Source of the DNA: Marinobacter alexandrii
Lineage (GTDB): Bacteria; Bacteroidota; Bacteroidia; Cytophagales; Cyclobacteriaceae
DNA: 64,000 nt
Assembly (NCBI GenBank): GCA_039984955.1
Contig: JBDWTN010000007.1
Span: 1,682,501 to 1,746,500 of the forward strand
Direction of reading: 5' to 3'
Each line of letters starts with the position of its first letter. Position 1 is the first letter of the stretch. Shown here piece after piece: positions 17,877-27,486 of the stretch. Made by a program: the position numbers and the translations under genes. The notes beneath the pieces are model-generated. The model was not told where the DNA came from, made no database searches, and saw only the letters and a program-made list of their open reading frames with translations.

Positions 17877-19004
17877 TTAAGCTGTTTTTTTCATGTATCT
17901 GGAAGGAGTAGTTCCTTCGAATCGCTTAAATGCATTCACAAACGAAGTTTTGTTATTAAAGCCAGAATCATACGCAATTTGTAAAAGGGTATACTCAGGG
18001 TTTTTTTGAATTCTTTGCTTAGCCTCACGTACTCGATAGATATTGATCAAGTCAAAAAAGGTCGTATTGAGATATTGATTAATTAATTGAGATAATTGAT
18101 GTGTATTGAGTTCTAAGGTCTCTGCCAAATCTTGAAGTTTCAGGCCTCTGATGAGATAAAGCTGTTCTTCCAAAATCACTTTGTGAATTTCGTCTTTATA
18201 TTTTTCTGCTTCCTCCGCTTTTAGCCCACTTTTTTCATACTTCAATGTTGCAGCTGGACGCTCCCATTTCACTCCAGCCAACTTATACGAAACCAAATAA
18301 ATCAATATCGATGAGGGCAATACATACAGATAGTCCATGTGCCTACGATAAATCTCTGTATAAAATAATATGGTCATAAACACCATTGCAAACACCCAAA
18401 TAGTCACCAACCCAAACCACATAATACGCAACCAGCGAATGTCTTCTTCATTAATTGTAGACTGAGTTTTTTCAAGCTGCCCCTTGTAGTCTCCAATTGC
18501 ATTATGTGACCTTATCAAGAAATAGAAGAGGTATAAAAATTGAAAAATGAATACGAAAGAGTAGGTATACTGAATCCAATTGATTTCATCCGGACGCTTA
18601 TCAAACGGCGTTAGCATTCCATAGTGAACTTGGCGATAGCTAAGAAAATCTTGGAAAAAAACAGGGATAATAAGCGTGAAAATAATGAATGGAAGAAACC
18701 AAAGTCTGTAGGATTTTTCAGGTTTGTTTCCTGCCACGGATAAGATATATCCAAAAAACAATGGACCTATTAGCATCCAGGAGCCGAATCGACTTCCGTA
18801 GAATGACATCACACCCACATCAAACGGCCAGCGTATCGCAAGAAACTCAAGTTGCAACCAAAGAAGTGCTCCCATCAAACTCAGCAACCACTTGCCTTCA
18901 GGAGTTTTGTGATTTTTTTTGATTACGATCAAATTGATCACAAACAAACTGTGAGCAATACTTATGATTATAAGCAAGCTCCATATGTCTAAAGATTGAG
19001 GCAT
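17877..19004 (-). CDS. AraC-family regulator with N-terminal membrane domain
   Basis: The 375-residue protein begins with about seven hydrophobic helices (residues about 8-240) and ends with an AraC helix-turn-helix pair at about 275-372. The pair includes LQDLAETLELNTHQLSQLINQ and the family hallmark IAYDSGFNNKTSFVNAFKRFEGTTPSRYMK. Membrane-embedded AraC regulators are common in Bacteroidota; the signal is unknown. It precedes the YceI pair by about 70 bases on the same strand and is divergent from the M14 peptidase. Either neighbour could be its target. Confidence 0.9.
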   Translation of the reverse strand: MPQSLDIWSLLIIISIAHSLFVINLIVIKKNHKTPEGKWLLSLMGALLWLQLEFLAIRWPFDVGVMSFYGSRFGSWMLIGPLFFGYILSVAGNKPEKSYRLWFLPFIIFTLIIPVFFQDFLSYRQVHYGMLTPFDKRPDEINWIQYTYSFVFIFQFLYLFYFLIRSHNAIGDYKGQLEKTQSTINEEDIRWLRIMWFGLVTIWVFAMVFMTILFYTEIYRRHMDYLYVLPSSILIYLVSYKLAGVKWERPAATLKYEKSGLKAEEAEKYKDEIHKVILEEQLYLIRGLKLQDLAETLELNTHQLSQLINQYLNTTFFDLINIYRVREAKQRIQKNPEYTLLQIAYDSGFNNKTSFVNAFKRFEGTTPSRYMKKTA

Positions 19005-19136
19005 ACCATGAAGTTAATGAATCGCTTTTTTTTGCTATAGGATATTTGATAAATGGATGAAATACCATCCATCAAACCTCTCTTTTTTCTGCTCTCGCAT
19101 TTGGTTAGTTTAGTCATCCTAAAAATTTAACAGAGC

Positions 19137-21701
19137 ATGAAGAAGCACCTCACCTTACTTTTAACCTTTTTATCTTTTTTCTCCTTTGCGCAGGTAGATA
19201 TGAGTTATTATCTGCCTGAAGGATTTTCTTATAATCCTGACATCCCTACCCCCAAAGAAATTTTGGGCTATCACCCAGGAGAATGGCATGTAAGTCATGA
19301 TCAGCTACTTTATTATATGCGAGAGGTGTCTGCAGCTTCAGATCGAATGATCATGGAAGAGATTGGCCGCACTTATGAGGGTCGCCCATTGGTTCAAATT
19401 ACGGTCTCTTCTCCAGCTAATTTGGCCAGACTAGATCAAATCAAAGGAGATCATAAAAAACTCACTGATCCTTCTTCATCTGGATCAATGAATACAGATG
19501 AGATGCCCATTGTCATGTGGCTTGGATATTCTGTTCATGGTAACGAAGCAAGTGGATCTAATGCTTCATTATTAACTGCGTATTATTTAGCTGCAGCTAC
19601 AGGTTCGGAGATAGACAATATGTTAGAGAATTCTATCATCATAGTCGATCCATCATTTAACCCAGATGGGCTACATCGATTCTCTACTTGGGTAAATATG
19701 CATAGATCACATACCATCAATCCTGATCCGAATGATAGAGAATATGGAGAGGTGTGGCCAGGTGGACGTACTAACCACTATTGGTTTGATTTGAATAGAG
19801 ATTGGCTTCCACTTCAACATCCGGAATCAAGAGCGAGAATAGCAAGATTCCATGAATGGAAACCAAATATTCTCACAGATCATCATGAGATGGGCACTAA
19901 CTCAACCTTTTTCTTCCAGCCGGGAATTCCTTCACGAAAGTTTCCTTGGACACCAAATAAGAATGTTGAGCTGACTCATAAGATGGCGGCTTTTCATGCA
20001 AAGTATTTGGACAATATCGGATCACTCTATTACAGTGAGGAAAGCTTCGACGATTTTTATATTGGGAAAGGATCAACTTATCCAGATGTAAATGGAAGTG
20101 TAGGTATCCTGTTTGAGCAAGCTAGCTCAAGAGGCCATGCTCAAGAGAATGATTACGGAATTCTAACCTTCCCAATGGCTGTTAGGAATCATTTTACTGC
20201 TTCGCTTTCAACGCTTGCCTCCGGCATTGAACACAGAAAAGAGTTTCTAGATTATCAAAAGGATTTTTATCGAGGCGCATCTAATCTAGCCTCAAATGAT
20301 GCAACAAAAGCATACGTTTTTGGATCATCCAAAGATCTAATTAAAAATTATGAACTAGCGAAAATGCTTGTTCAACATAAAGTGAAAGTTTACGAATTAA
20401 AAAGCGCTGTTCGCAAAAATGGATCTCGATTTCAACCAGGATCAGCCTATGTTGTTCCGATGAATCAAGATCAATATCGATTGGCTAAAGCCATTTTTGA
20501 AACTCGCACTTCATTCAATGATAGTTTATTTTATGATGTTTCTACATGGACCATGCCACTCGCATTTAACCTCCCATACGCCGAACTTGGAAGTAAAGAT
20601 TTTAACAGTGGTATCCAAGGAGCAATGGTAGATTATCCAGAAGAACCTAAAGCTCAAATGATTGGAAGCAAAGGGGCCTATGCCTATGCGATAGAGCCAT
20701 ATGGTTACCTGTCCTTTAGAGCTATCAATAGACTGTTGAGCAAAAAAGTAGTGGTTCAAATGCTGAACGAAACCCACAGTGATGGTAATCGAACGTACCC
20801 TAGAGGCACGATGATCATACCTGTAGGTGTTCAAGAAAATAGAAGAGCATGGATTGAAAACACACTAGATGAAATAGTACAGAAAGATGCTGTGAATGTC
20901 TACGCGCTCAGCACCGGATTAGCTAAAACTGGTGTTGACCTTGGTAGTAGAAGCAACACAACAATGAAAGAGCCAAAAATTGCTGTCTTAGTAGAGGGAG
21001 GAGTAAGCAGTAACGAGGCAGGAGAAGTTTGGCACCTCCTTGATCAACGATACAAAATGAAAGTCACTTTGCTTCCTATTGACAGATTAGGACGTGACCT
21101 CTCCAGATACAATCGAATCATTATTCCTAATGCCTATCTAGGTTCAGTCAGTGATTCTCAAAAGAAAAACCTCAAAGATTGGATTTCACAAGGTGGAGTT
21201 GCTATCGCTTGGAAAAACGGAGGTAAATGGCTTTCTGATTCAGAGATTACCGGCGTAAAATATGCGTCCAGTACTAATGATGAAGAGAAAAAAGAAGCCT
21301 TCAAGGCATACGAAAACCTAAATGAGGAGCGAGGCGCACAAGTAACCGGCGGATCAATTTTTGAAGCACGAGTAGATTTGACCCATCCACTTGCCTATGG
21401 TATGGAAAGTGATAGGATACCGCTTTTTAGAAATCATAACTTAGTTATGGAAAAATCTAAGAATGCCTACGCAAACCCCTTCGTTTACACAAAAAACCCT
21501 TTGATTTCAGGGTATGTATCTGAGGAGAACCTTGAGCGTTTTAAAAATTCGCCTGCGGTGACAATATCCAATGTAGGTAGAGGAAAAGTCATTACCTTGG
21601 CAGACAACCCAAACTTTAGAGCATTTTGGTATGGCACCAATAAAATCTTTATGAATGCGTTGTTTTTTGGAAAGGCCATAAGCCGGGGTGCCGGTGAATA
21701 A
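19137..21701 (+). CDS. Exported M14-family zinc carboxypeptidase
   Basis: The 854-residue protein has a signal peptide (LTLLLTFLSFFSFAQ) and a peptidase M14 domain at about residues 50-370. Likely zinc ligands are His and Glu of GYSVHGNEASG and a later His in LTDHHEMG; the catalytic Glu is probably in GILFEQASSRG. The substrate-binding segment HYWFDLNRDW is present. The C-terminal part (about 600-850) looks like a class I amidotransferase/ThuA-like fold (IAVLVEGGVSSNEAGEVWHLL), common in this peptidase group. It is followed 22 bases later by a MORN-like protein, probably in one transcript. Confidence 0.9.
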   Translation: MKKHLTLLLTFLSFFSFAQVDMSYYLPEGFSYNPDIPTPKEILGYHPGEWHVSHDQLLYYMREVSAASDRMIMEEIGRTYEGRPLVQITVSSPANLARLDQIKGDHKKLTDPSSSGSMNTDEMPIVMWLGYSVHGNEASGSNASLLTAYYLAAATGSEIDNMLENSIIIVDPSFNPDGLHRFSTWVNMHRSHTINPDPNDREYGEVWPGGRTNHYWFDLNRDWLPLQHPESRARIARFHEWKPNILTDHHEMGTNSTFFFQPGIPSRKFPWTPNKNVELTHKMAAFHAKYLDNIGSLYYSEESFDDFYIGKGSTYPDVNGSVGILFEQASSRGHAQENDYGILTFPMAVRNHFTASLSTLASGIEHRKEFLDYQKDFYRGASNLASNDATKAYVFGSSKDLIKNYELAKMLVQHKVKVYELKSAVRKNGSRFQPGSAYVVPMNQDQYRLAKAIFETRTSFNDSLFYDVSTWTMPLAFNLPYAELGSKDFNSGIQGAMVDYPEEPKAQMIGSKGAYAYAIEPYGYLSFRAINRLLSKKVVVQMLNETHSDGNRTYPRGTMIIPVGVQENRRAWIENTLDEIVQKDAVNVYALSTGLAKTGVDLGSRSNTTMKEPKIAVLVEGGVSSNEAGEVWHLLDQRYKMKVTLLPIDRLGRDLSRYNRIIIPNAYLGSVSDSQKKNLKDWISQGGVAIAWKNGGKWLSDSEITGVKYASSTNDEEKKEAFKAYENLNEERGAQVTGGSIFEARVDLTHPLAYGMESDRIPLFRNHNLVMEKSKNAYANPFVYTKNPLISGYVSEENLERFKNSPAVTISNVGRGKVITLADNPNFRAFWYGTNKIFMNALFFGKAISRGAGE

Positions 21702-21723
21702 AAAAAATGAAACGAAGTACTGA

Positions 21724-22575
21724 ATGAAGATTCAGATAAAAATAATCATATCAGTTAGCCTCATATTTATGGGGCTTTCTGCATTCTCTCAAGATGGTGA
21801 GTCGCTAGAAGCTCTCTTCAAAGTAGACTATGATACACCTCTGACCTTAGATTTAGAAGCTGAGGAAGGAGAAGATGCAGGTATTGAGCCTGTTAAGCAA
21901 AAGAAAAAAAAGAAAAAGCGCAATGTCTATTTTGGCTTAAAAACTAGAAAAGGATTTACCAGAACTATACGTGGCAATGACGTGATTTTTGAAATCTTCC
22001 ATGTCCTTAAAGAATATGAGGGTCCTCCAGAATATGCCTCCGACTTCTATTGGCTTGACTATAAAAAAAAGAAGGTGATGAACACACTTCGAATAAAACA
22101 AAAAGATGCTCAAGTACTTCATGGCCCTTACAAAAAAACGCTTGGGGATCAAGTGATCGAAGAAGGTTGGTATTACAAAGGGATGAAACATCGAAGGTGG
22201 GTTCGGTTCAACAGGCACGACATACTACAAGACAAGGCCTATTGGTGGAAAGGGTGGCCACAAGAATCTAAGCTTGCATATTACGATTTTAAGAAGACCA
22301 AATTAAGGGAGGTTATCCCTGTTCATTATGCAGAAAGAGATGGAGAATACTGGGCATTTCATGAGGATGGTTCTGTAGCTGTGCGAGGCGATTATAAATT
22401 TGGTCACCGAGTGGGTATGTGGAGAGAATATTATGATGGTGGTAGAGTGAAACGTGAGGTTATGTATCCAGAAGATCCCTTTGACTTCAAATTCAATCCG
22501 TATATATCACGCGAATGGGATTCAAAAGGGACACTTATTTACGATCGAAAGAAGTTCCTAAAAAGTCTAAACTAG
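21724..22575 (+). CDS. Exported MORN-repeat-like protein
   Basis: The 283-residue product has a signal peptide (SLIFMGLSAFSQ), an acidic stretch, a Lys-rich run (KQKKKKKKR) and a C-terminal set of MORN-2-like strands such as DGEYWAFHEDGSVAVRGDYKFGHRVGMWREYYDGG. Such repeats occur in proteins annotated YwqK-like. No enzymatic motif is visible. It follows the M14 peptidase by 22 bases. Its stop codon shares the tetranucleotide CTAG with the stop of the convergent acetyltransferase gene. Confidence 0.78.
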   Translation: MKIQIKIIISVSLIFMGLSAFSQDGESLEALFKVDYDTPLTLDLEAEEGEDAGIEPVKQKKKKKKRNVYFGLKTRKGFTRTIRGNDVIFEIFHVLKEYEGPPEYASDFYWLDYKKKKVMNTLRIKQKDAQVLHGPYKKTLGDQVIEEGWYYKGMKHRRWVRFNRHDILQDKAYWWKGWPQESKLAYYDFKKTKLREVIPVHYAERDGEYWAFHEDGSVAVRGDYKFGHRVGMWREYYDGGRVKREVMYPEDPFDFKFNPYISREWDSKGTLIYDRKKFLKSLN

Positions 22576-23027
22576 AGTTTTAACTCCATCTGTACATTAC
22601 ATCTTGAATACGGTGAATCCTTCCCATTCATCTCTTGAAATCCTAATTTTTTGTATAAGTTAATGGCAGGCGTCAATATGCTATTTGTTTCTAAGTAAAC
22701 AGTTTTAGCATCGAGAGATCTCGCTTTTTCAATAGTTGCGTTCCCAATCTGCCAGCCAATCTTTTGCCCTTGAGCTTCTGGTGAAACTGCCATTTTTGCT
22801 AGCTCATAATTATCATCATCTATTTTTATCAACGCACAAGTCCCTACTGGTTTTTCATCCATCAAGGCAACTAAAATCGCACCCCCTTTATCTAAAATAT
22901 ATTCTTTAGGATTGTTCAGCATATTTTGATCTGATTCCTCCATTTCAAAATATTTATTAATCCATGCTTCATTCAGTTCCTTGAACGCTAAAGCATAAGA
23001 AGGTAAATAGTTTACAATTTTGATCAT
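22572..23027 (-). CDS. GNAT-family N-acetyltransferase
   Basis: The 151-residue protein has a GNAT fold: the acetyl-CoA-binding motif A is AVSPEAQGQKIGWQIGNATIEKA and the C-terminal part has SILTPAINLYKKLGFQEM. The acceptor is unknown. It starts with a 4-base overlap on the stop of the upstream PlsC-like gene, so it is the last gene of the coaX-lptC-corC series or of a sub-operon. Confidence 0.88.
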   Translation of the reverse strand: MIKIVNYLPSYALAFKELNEAWINKYFEMEESDQNMLNNPKEYILDKGGAILVALMDEKPVGTCALIKIDDDNYELAKMAVSPEAQGQKIGWQIGNATIEKARSLDAKTVYLETNSILTPAINLYKKLGFQEMNGKDSPYSRCNVQMELKL

Positions 23028-24031
23028 CGTTGGTAACTGTAGAATAGTCCGAATACCATAACTATAACAGTAAGCAAGGCAATATTAATTCCCACAGAAA
23101 AAAACATGATCCAAAAAATCAGAAGCCACCAGAGTGGGAAAACAAATAATCCAATCCCAAATTTTAGTGACGAATGAAATACCACATCGTCAATATCCCG
23201 AATAATTCGATGGATAATGTAGAGAGGTAATGGATTCAGTAACCAAGCTAACACATGTCTTTTCCTTTTTTTTTGAGCTCTTGGGATTTCCAAGGAAGGA
23301 TCAACAGACCTTAATTCTTGGAACGATTTATCCTCATGAGACTCTTGAAAAATAGTTTTAGAACGCTTATCGTAATTAGGTGTTTCCTCAGGAATCACCA
23401 ATGACTCTTTCATCCCAGCACTGATGGCATCCCTCATTTTTATCAATCCCTTTGCTTGATTTTTTCGGTATTCTTCAATGTATTCATTTACCGGAATTGG
23501 CTTTCCGAAACTTATCAAAACAGTAGATTTTGGTGCTTGATGATCAAAATAGTTTAATCCTACGGGTAGCACCATCAAGTCCTTGTCCATTGCTTCCTGA
23601 GATTGCAAGGCCAGTCTGGCCGCACCCTTTGTCAAAGGACGGAGGTAATAATGTTTTCCATGATTTCCTTCTGCAAAAATTAAAACTGACCCTTCTTTAC
23701 TAAACAGCTCCTGACAACCCTCAAATACCGAATCATTCAAAGACAACTTAGCATACCCATCACGTATACGATAAATGGGTGTCATATTCATCAACCGCAA
23801 AAACGGCTTACTCCACCATGTAAATACATCTGAACGAGTCAAATAATGAAGTGAAATAGGTATAAACGCTCCAACCAGCAACGCATCTAAAAAGGCATTC
23901 TGGTGATTTGGAGTTACAATAAGTGGCGTATTTAGCGGGACATTTTCCCTTCCCTCAATTTTTATCTTTCTAAAGTATAAACGAAGAACAAGCTTCATAA
24001 AGACCTTAAAAAGTGAATAGAAATCAAGCAT
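23024..24031 (-). CDS. PlsC-like lysophospholipid acyltransferase
   Basis: The 335-residue protein has a membrane-associated acyltransferase domain. Its catalytic HX4D motif is NHQNAFLD (about residues 42-49), and a second block FAEGNHGKHYYLRPLTKGAARLA replaces the usual FPEGTRS. Two or three C-terminal hydrophobic helices (about 275-330) anchor it in the membrane. The family adds acyl chains to glycerol-3-phosphate or lysophospholipids; the exact substrate is not assignable. It abuts the CorC-like gene with no gap. Confidence 0.88.
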   Translation of the reverse strand: MLDFYSLFKVFMKLVLRLYFRKIKIEGRENVPLNTPLIVTPNHQNAFLDALLVGAFIPISLHYLTRSDVFTWWSKPFLRLMNMTPIYRIRDGYAKLSLNDSVFEGCQELFSKEGSVLIFAEGNHGKHYYLRPLTKGAARLALQSQEAMDKDLMVLPVGLNYFDHQAPKSTVLISFGKPIPVNEYIEEYRKNQAKGLIKMRDAISAGMKESLVIPEETPNYDKRSKTIFQESHEDKSFQELRSVDPSLEIPRAQKKRKRHVLAWLLNPLPLYIIHRIIRDIDDVVFHSSLKFGIGLFVFPLWWLLIFWIMFFSVGINIALLTVIVMVFGLFYSYQR

Positions 24032-25315
24032 TTAAATCAATTCTTCTGCACTTACGAGTGTTAGTTTCACTTTATCAATTCGATTCTCTTCCATTGTGAA
24101 AATGGTGATGACGAATGGAGGTATCTCAATAACTTCATTTACTTCAGGAATATCTTCGTGATATTCGAAAATCAGCCCGCCTAATGTATCATATTCTCCC
24201 TCAGGCAGTGACAACTCATATTGATCATTCAAGTAGTCAATTTCATGCCTGGCACTAAAAATGAAGTTATGTTTATCCAATTTTTGCTCAGTTAGATACT
24301 CATCATCGTGCTCATCACGGATTTCACCAAAAATTTCTTCGATTACATCTTCGATGCTGACTAGCCCTGAAGTGCCGCCATACTCATCTACTACCAATGC
24401 TAAGCTCTTTCTATCCGTAATAAATTGAATCAACAACTCATTTGCGAGCATCGTTTCGGGCACAATTGGGATCTCCGTCAAAATCGATTTTATGTCATCA
24501 GGTTTTTTGAATAGTTCAAGCGCATGACAATATCCAATCACTTCATCTATCGACTCTTTATAAACCAGAATTTTTGAGTGCCCACTTTCAATGAAATTCT
24601 TCTGTAATTCTTCAACTGGATCATTGACATCCACAGCAGTAATCTCTGTTCTCGGAATCATACATTCGCGCACCTTTACCGTCTTGAACTCGATAGCATT
24701 ATTGAAAATTTTTGCGTCAATTTCAGCTTCCTCCTCATCTTTGATATTGAGGATGTTATTCTTAATGTAGTTATTCAGGTCTGTTAGACCAAATACTGGT
24801 TTTTCGTCCGAAAGTTTGTATCCAAACATCCATATAAAAAAAGATGAAATTTTTACTACAAAAAACACCACCGGGTACATCAACCCGTAAATCGCCCCCA
24901 TAGGGAGCGCAAATAACTTGAGCGAAAAGTCCGGATTTATGAGGAAGAGGCTTTTAGGGAGAAACTCAGCGGTAAGCAATACAATCGCAGTTGATATAAT
25001 AGATTGTATGATTAGAACGACTACATCTGTTCCCAGGGAGAGCGGCAATATAGAAACAATAAATGGCTCTAATAGCCCCGCCATAAAGATTCCGTAGAGC
25101 ACTAGTGCAATGTTGTTTCCAACAAGCATTGTTGCGAGAAATTGGGATTGATTATCCGTGAATAGTGCTAAAATCCGACCAGAAAATGTCCCTTTTTTTC
25201 TTAAAACTTCGATATGAAGCTTATCTGCTGATACAAATGCGATTTCCATTCCAGAAAAAAACGCTGACAATAGTAAACAGAGAACTATGATCAAATAGGA
25301 GAGCGGATCATCCAT
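24032..25315 (-). CDS. Hemolysin/CorC-family membrane protein (CNNM-CBS)
   Basis: The 427-residue protein has an N-terminal DUF21/CNNM membrane domain of four helices (about 5-170), paired CBS domains (about 205-330; ECMIPRTEITAVDV and VVDEYGGTSGLVSIEDVIEEIFGEI) and a C-terminal CorC_HlyC domain (about 350-425). Relatives are linked to Mg/Co efflux; the GldE gliding protein shares this layout but lies beside gldD, which is absent here. The start overlaps the small upstream gene by 8 bases. Confidence 0.9.
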   Translation of the reverse strand: MDDPLSYLIIVLCLLLSAFFSGMEIAFVSADKLHIEVLRKKGTFSGRILALFTDNQSQFLATMLVGNNIALVLYGIFMAGLLEPFIVSILPLSLGTDVVVLIIQSIISTAIVLLTAEFLPKSLFLINPDFSLKLFALPMGAIYGLMYPVVFFVVKISSFFIWMFGYKLSDEKPVFGLTDLNNYIKNNILNIKDEEEAEIDAKIFNNAIEFKTVKVRECMIPRTEITAVDVNDPVEELQKNFIESGHSKILVYKESIDEVIGYCHALELFKKPDDIKSILTEIPIVPETMLANELLIQFITDRKSLALVVDEYGGTSGLVSIEDVIEEIFGEIRDEHDDEYLTEQKLDKHNFIFSARHEIDYLNDQYELSLPEGEYDTLGGLIFEYHEDIPEVNEVIEIPPFVITIFTMEENRIDKVKLTLVSAEELI

Positions 25316-25532
25316 GCTTTCTCTTCTTTTTCTTTTGGTTTTTGGCCGATTTCAATTCTTCCTGTTCTCTTACTTTTCGCTGACCTTTACGATAACCATA
25401 TAAAAATAAGAGTGCCAGGCTAAACATAAAAATCCAATAAGATTCTGCAAGACCAATAACTATTGCCTGATCAATACCTATAATGAACGTGCAGAATACC
25501 AAAACAAACAGAATTATATCAAAAAGTTTCAT
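25308..25532 (-). CDS. Small two-helix membrane protein
   Basis: The 74-residue product has two hydrophobic helices (about 4-20 and 28-46) and a strongly basic C-terminus (KKKKRKHG). It is not recognised. It lies between lptC (2 bases away) and the CorC-like gene (8-base overlap), so it is a genuine operon member with an unknown role in the envelope cluster. Confidence 0.75.
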   Translation of the reverse strand: MKLFDIILFVLVFCTFIIGIDQAIVIGLAESYWIFMFSLALLFLYGYRKGQRKVREQEELKSAKNQKKKKRKHG

Positions 25533-25534
25533 TT

Positions 25535-26173
25535 CTATTCTTTCTCTGGCTCCAGGGGAATTTCCCGGTTAGGTGGACGGTTTGGGTCGTCCTCAAGTGT
25601 GAATGTCCCGCTTGGCTTAAGAATTCGATATTCAGTAAAATCCTGGTTGGATTCCATGCCCTCTCCCGTATGTACCTCATCTTCTGAATTGATCGTCACA
25701 AACTTGTCGGTATAAAACTTCTCCTCTATTTGATTCCAAAAAAGCTCTTCCGTATTTAGCTCATCTTGATTCACGTTGCTTCTTACCACCACATTGCCTT
25801 CTGCACGATAAAGATTCTCTGATTTAGTGAAGTAAACGTAGTTAGCTGAAAAATAACTAGTCACTTGTCCTCTACTATTATACCATTCGATATAAAACCC
25901 TTTTGGCCATTCCTGATCTCCATTTTCAAAATTATTCTGAAGATGTGAACTCATGTTCATGACCACTATACCTGAATCACTTAACAAAGTAATGGAACTA
26001 TCCATGGAGGACAAAGGGCCTTCATAAAGCGATTGGTCTATCAGGTCTTTCCTTTGATTACAAGCAATCAATATCAGCCAAAAGCCTAAAACCAAAAAGC
26101 GACCTGAAATGATATTCAAGGTCGCTATTAAACTTTTTTGTGGTGCACTACTAGTTGGCAGGTCTTCTTTCAA
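25535..26173 (-). CDS. lptC: LPS export protein LptC
   Basis: The 212-residue protein begins with a membrane or lipoprotein segment ending LIACN (Cys about 38). It continues as an LptC beta-jellyroll: SDSGIVVMNMSSHLQNN, YFTKSENLYRAEGNVVVRS and LNTEELFWNQIEEKFYTDKFV. In the LPS transport bridge LptC accepts LPS from LptBFG and hands it to LptA. The ORF start overlaps the end of the TPR gene by 23 bases. The N-terminal region before the hydrophobic segment is longer than usual, so an internal start is possible. Confidence 0.87.
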   Translation of the reverse strand: MKEDLPTSSAPQKSLIATLNIISGRFLVLGFWLILIACNQRKDLIDQSLYEGPLSSMDSSITLLSDSGIVVMNMSSHLQNNFENGDQEWPKGFYIEWYNSRGQVTSYFSANYVYFTKSENLYRAEGNVVVRSNVNQDELNTEELFWNQIEEKFYTDKFVTINSEDEVHTGEGMESNQDFTEYRILKPSGTFTLEDDPNRPPNREIPLEPEKE

Positions 26174-27473
26174 GAGTCACTGTGGTGTTAATCCAACATC
26201 CTACTGTAATCGATTGGCCTTCTTCTTTATTTTCATTGAAAATATCTTCAATAGAAGGGAATTGAGCTTTTGCTGCATTCATTTTAGCTGAAGCGCCTGC
26301 TCTACGGTATTGATCGTAAGCAGCAATAAATACTGCTCTATCTGCAATCTGACTTTTTTCTTGATAACAAGGGCCACTGCCAAAACTTGAGAAGTAAAGA
26401 TCCCCTATTAGTTCAAAAGCATCTTTGAAAGCAGGGTCAAAAGAAAGAGCTCTTCTGGCACTATTCCTTGCTGTAGATTTCTGACCTTGTTTTACGTATA
26501 TACGTGCAGAATTCACAAACATCTCCGCTTTTTGTGAATTATCATCTGTTAGCGAAACAGCTTCGTTGTAGTATTTCAATGCCTCTGCATGATTTTCTTC
26601 TTTGGCATACTTAGCGCCTAAGAATTTGGCCACTCCATATGTTGGTTCATCTTTTTGAATTATTTCGGCAGCTTTAAGAGCAAGTGGACGATCAATACAC
26701 TCACCATCTATCATTAGTTTAAAAACCTTCTTGGCAATTTTTACATCATTACCTTGATCTAATTTTGAGCCAAAGTTCTCCTCTACAAAATCGCAATTAA
26801 TATCAACCTTGGTTGCCAAAAGTAGACGGTCAATAGTGTCTAGAGATTTGTCCATCTTCTTTCTATTCCCTTCGGAAGCACCTTGCTTTTGAATTTCAAT
26901 TGCATCAGAAATATCAAAATAGATATCAATAACTTGAGTGTCACTTAATTCGCCTCCTGCAAACCGATATTTATAAGCTGAATTCATATAAGCTACCAAG
27001 TAACGATGATCCATTTCTTTACCTTCAAGCTCAAAGGCCTTAGAAAAAAGCTCAAACAATAGAGGATACTTTTCTTTAGTCTTGTTATAATAAGAATAAG
27101 CGAAATATGCCTTTCTAACACTTATATCTCCTTCTTTTCCGAAGTACTGAATTCTTTTATCATGCAGATCTAATGCTTTTTGAATGTACTCGTCTTTCTT
27201 AGAAGGGTCAGTCGCTTTTTTCGCCAAACCGTCATAGACTTTAATTCCCTGAATATAAATTGAAGGATTTAAATCAGGCGTGTTTGTCAATAGCCAAGTC
27301 AAAGGCTTTACAGCTGCTTCATAATTTTTGGCTTTCAATGCATCTGTATAGAGCACATTTTTTTCTTTGGCAATATCCACTTGCTCTCCCCAGTTCCATC
27401 CGTTTTGAGCGTTAACTCCAAGTGCTAGAGAAAGAAAAAAAGCTGCTCCAAGTATTTTAGTAATCGTCTTCAT
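26151..27473 (-). CDS. Exported tetratricopeptide-repeat protein
   Basis: The 440-residue protein has a signal peptide (ILGAAFFLSLALGVNAQ) and helical repeats throughout, clearest at about 290-370 where AKEENHAEALKYYNEAVSL and NSARIYVKQGQKSTARNSARRAL are TPR-like. It has no catalytic motif. In Bacteroidota a similar TPR gene is often found between a barrel protein and lptC, which suggests a scaffolding role at the envelope. It starts 13 bases after the barrel gene. Confidence 0.83.
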   Translation of the reverse strand: MKTITKILGAAFFLSLALGVNAQNGWNWGEQVDIAKEKNVLYTDALKAKNYEAAVKPLTWLLTNTPDLNPSIYIQGIKVYDGLAKKATDPSKKDEYIQKALDLHDKRIQYFGKEGDISVRKAYFAYSYYNKTKEKYPLLFELFSKAFELEGKEMDHRYLVAYMNSAYKYRFAGGELSDTQVIDIYFDISDAIEIQKQGASEGNRKKMDKSLDTIDRLLLATKVDINCDFVEENFGSKLDQGNDVKIAKKVFKLMIDGECIDRPLALKAAEIIQKDEPTYGVAKFLGAKYAKEENHAEALKYYNEAVSLTDDNSQKAEMFVNSARIYVKQGQKSTARNSARRALSFDPAFKDAFELIGDLYFSSFGSGPCYQEKSQIADRAVFIAAYDQYRRAGASAKMNAAKAQFPSIEDIFNENKEEGQSITVGCWINTTVTLERRPAN

Positions 27474-27486
27474 AACTCACTTTTTG

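Noticed and set aside
24032-25315. GldE assignment for the CNNM-CBS protein
   Set aside because: The domain layout fits, but gldE normally lies next to gldD, which is not here.
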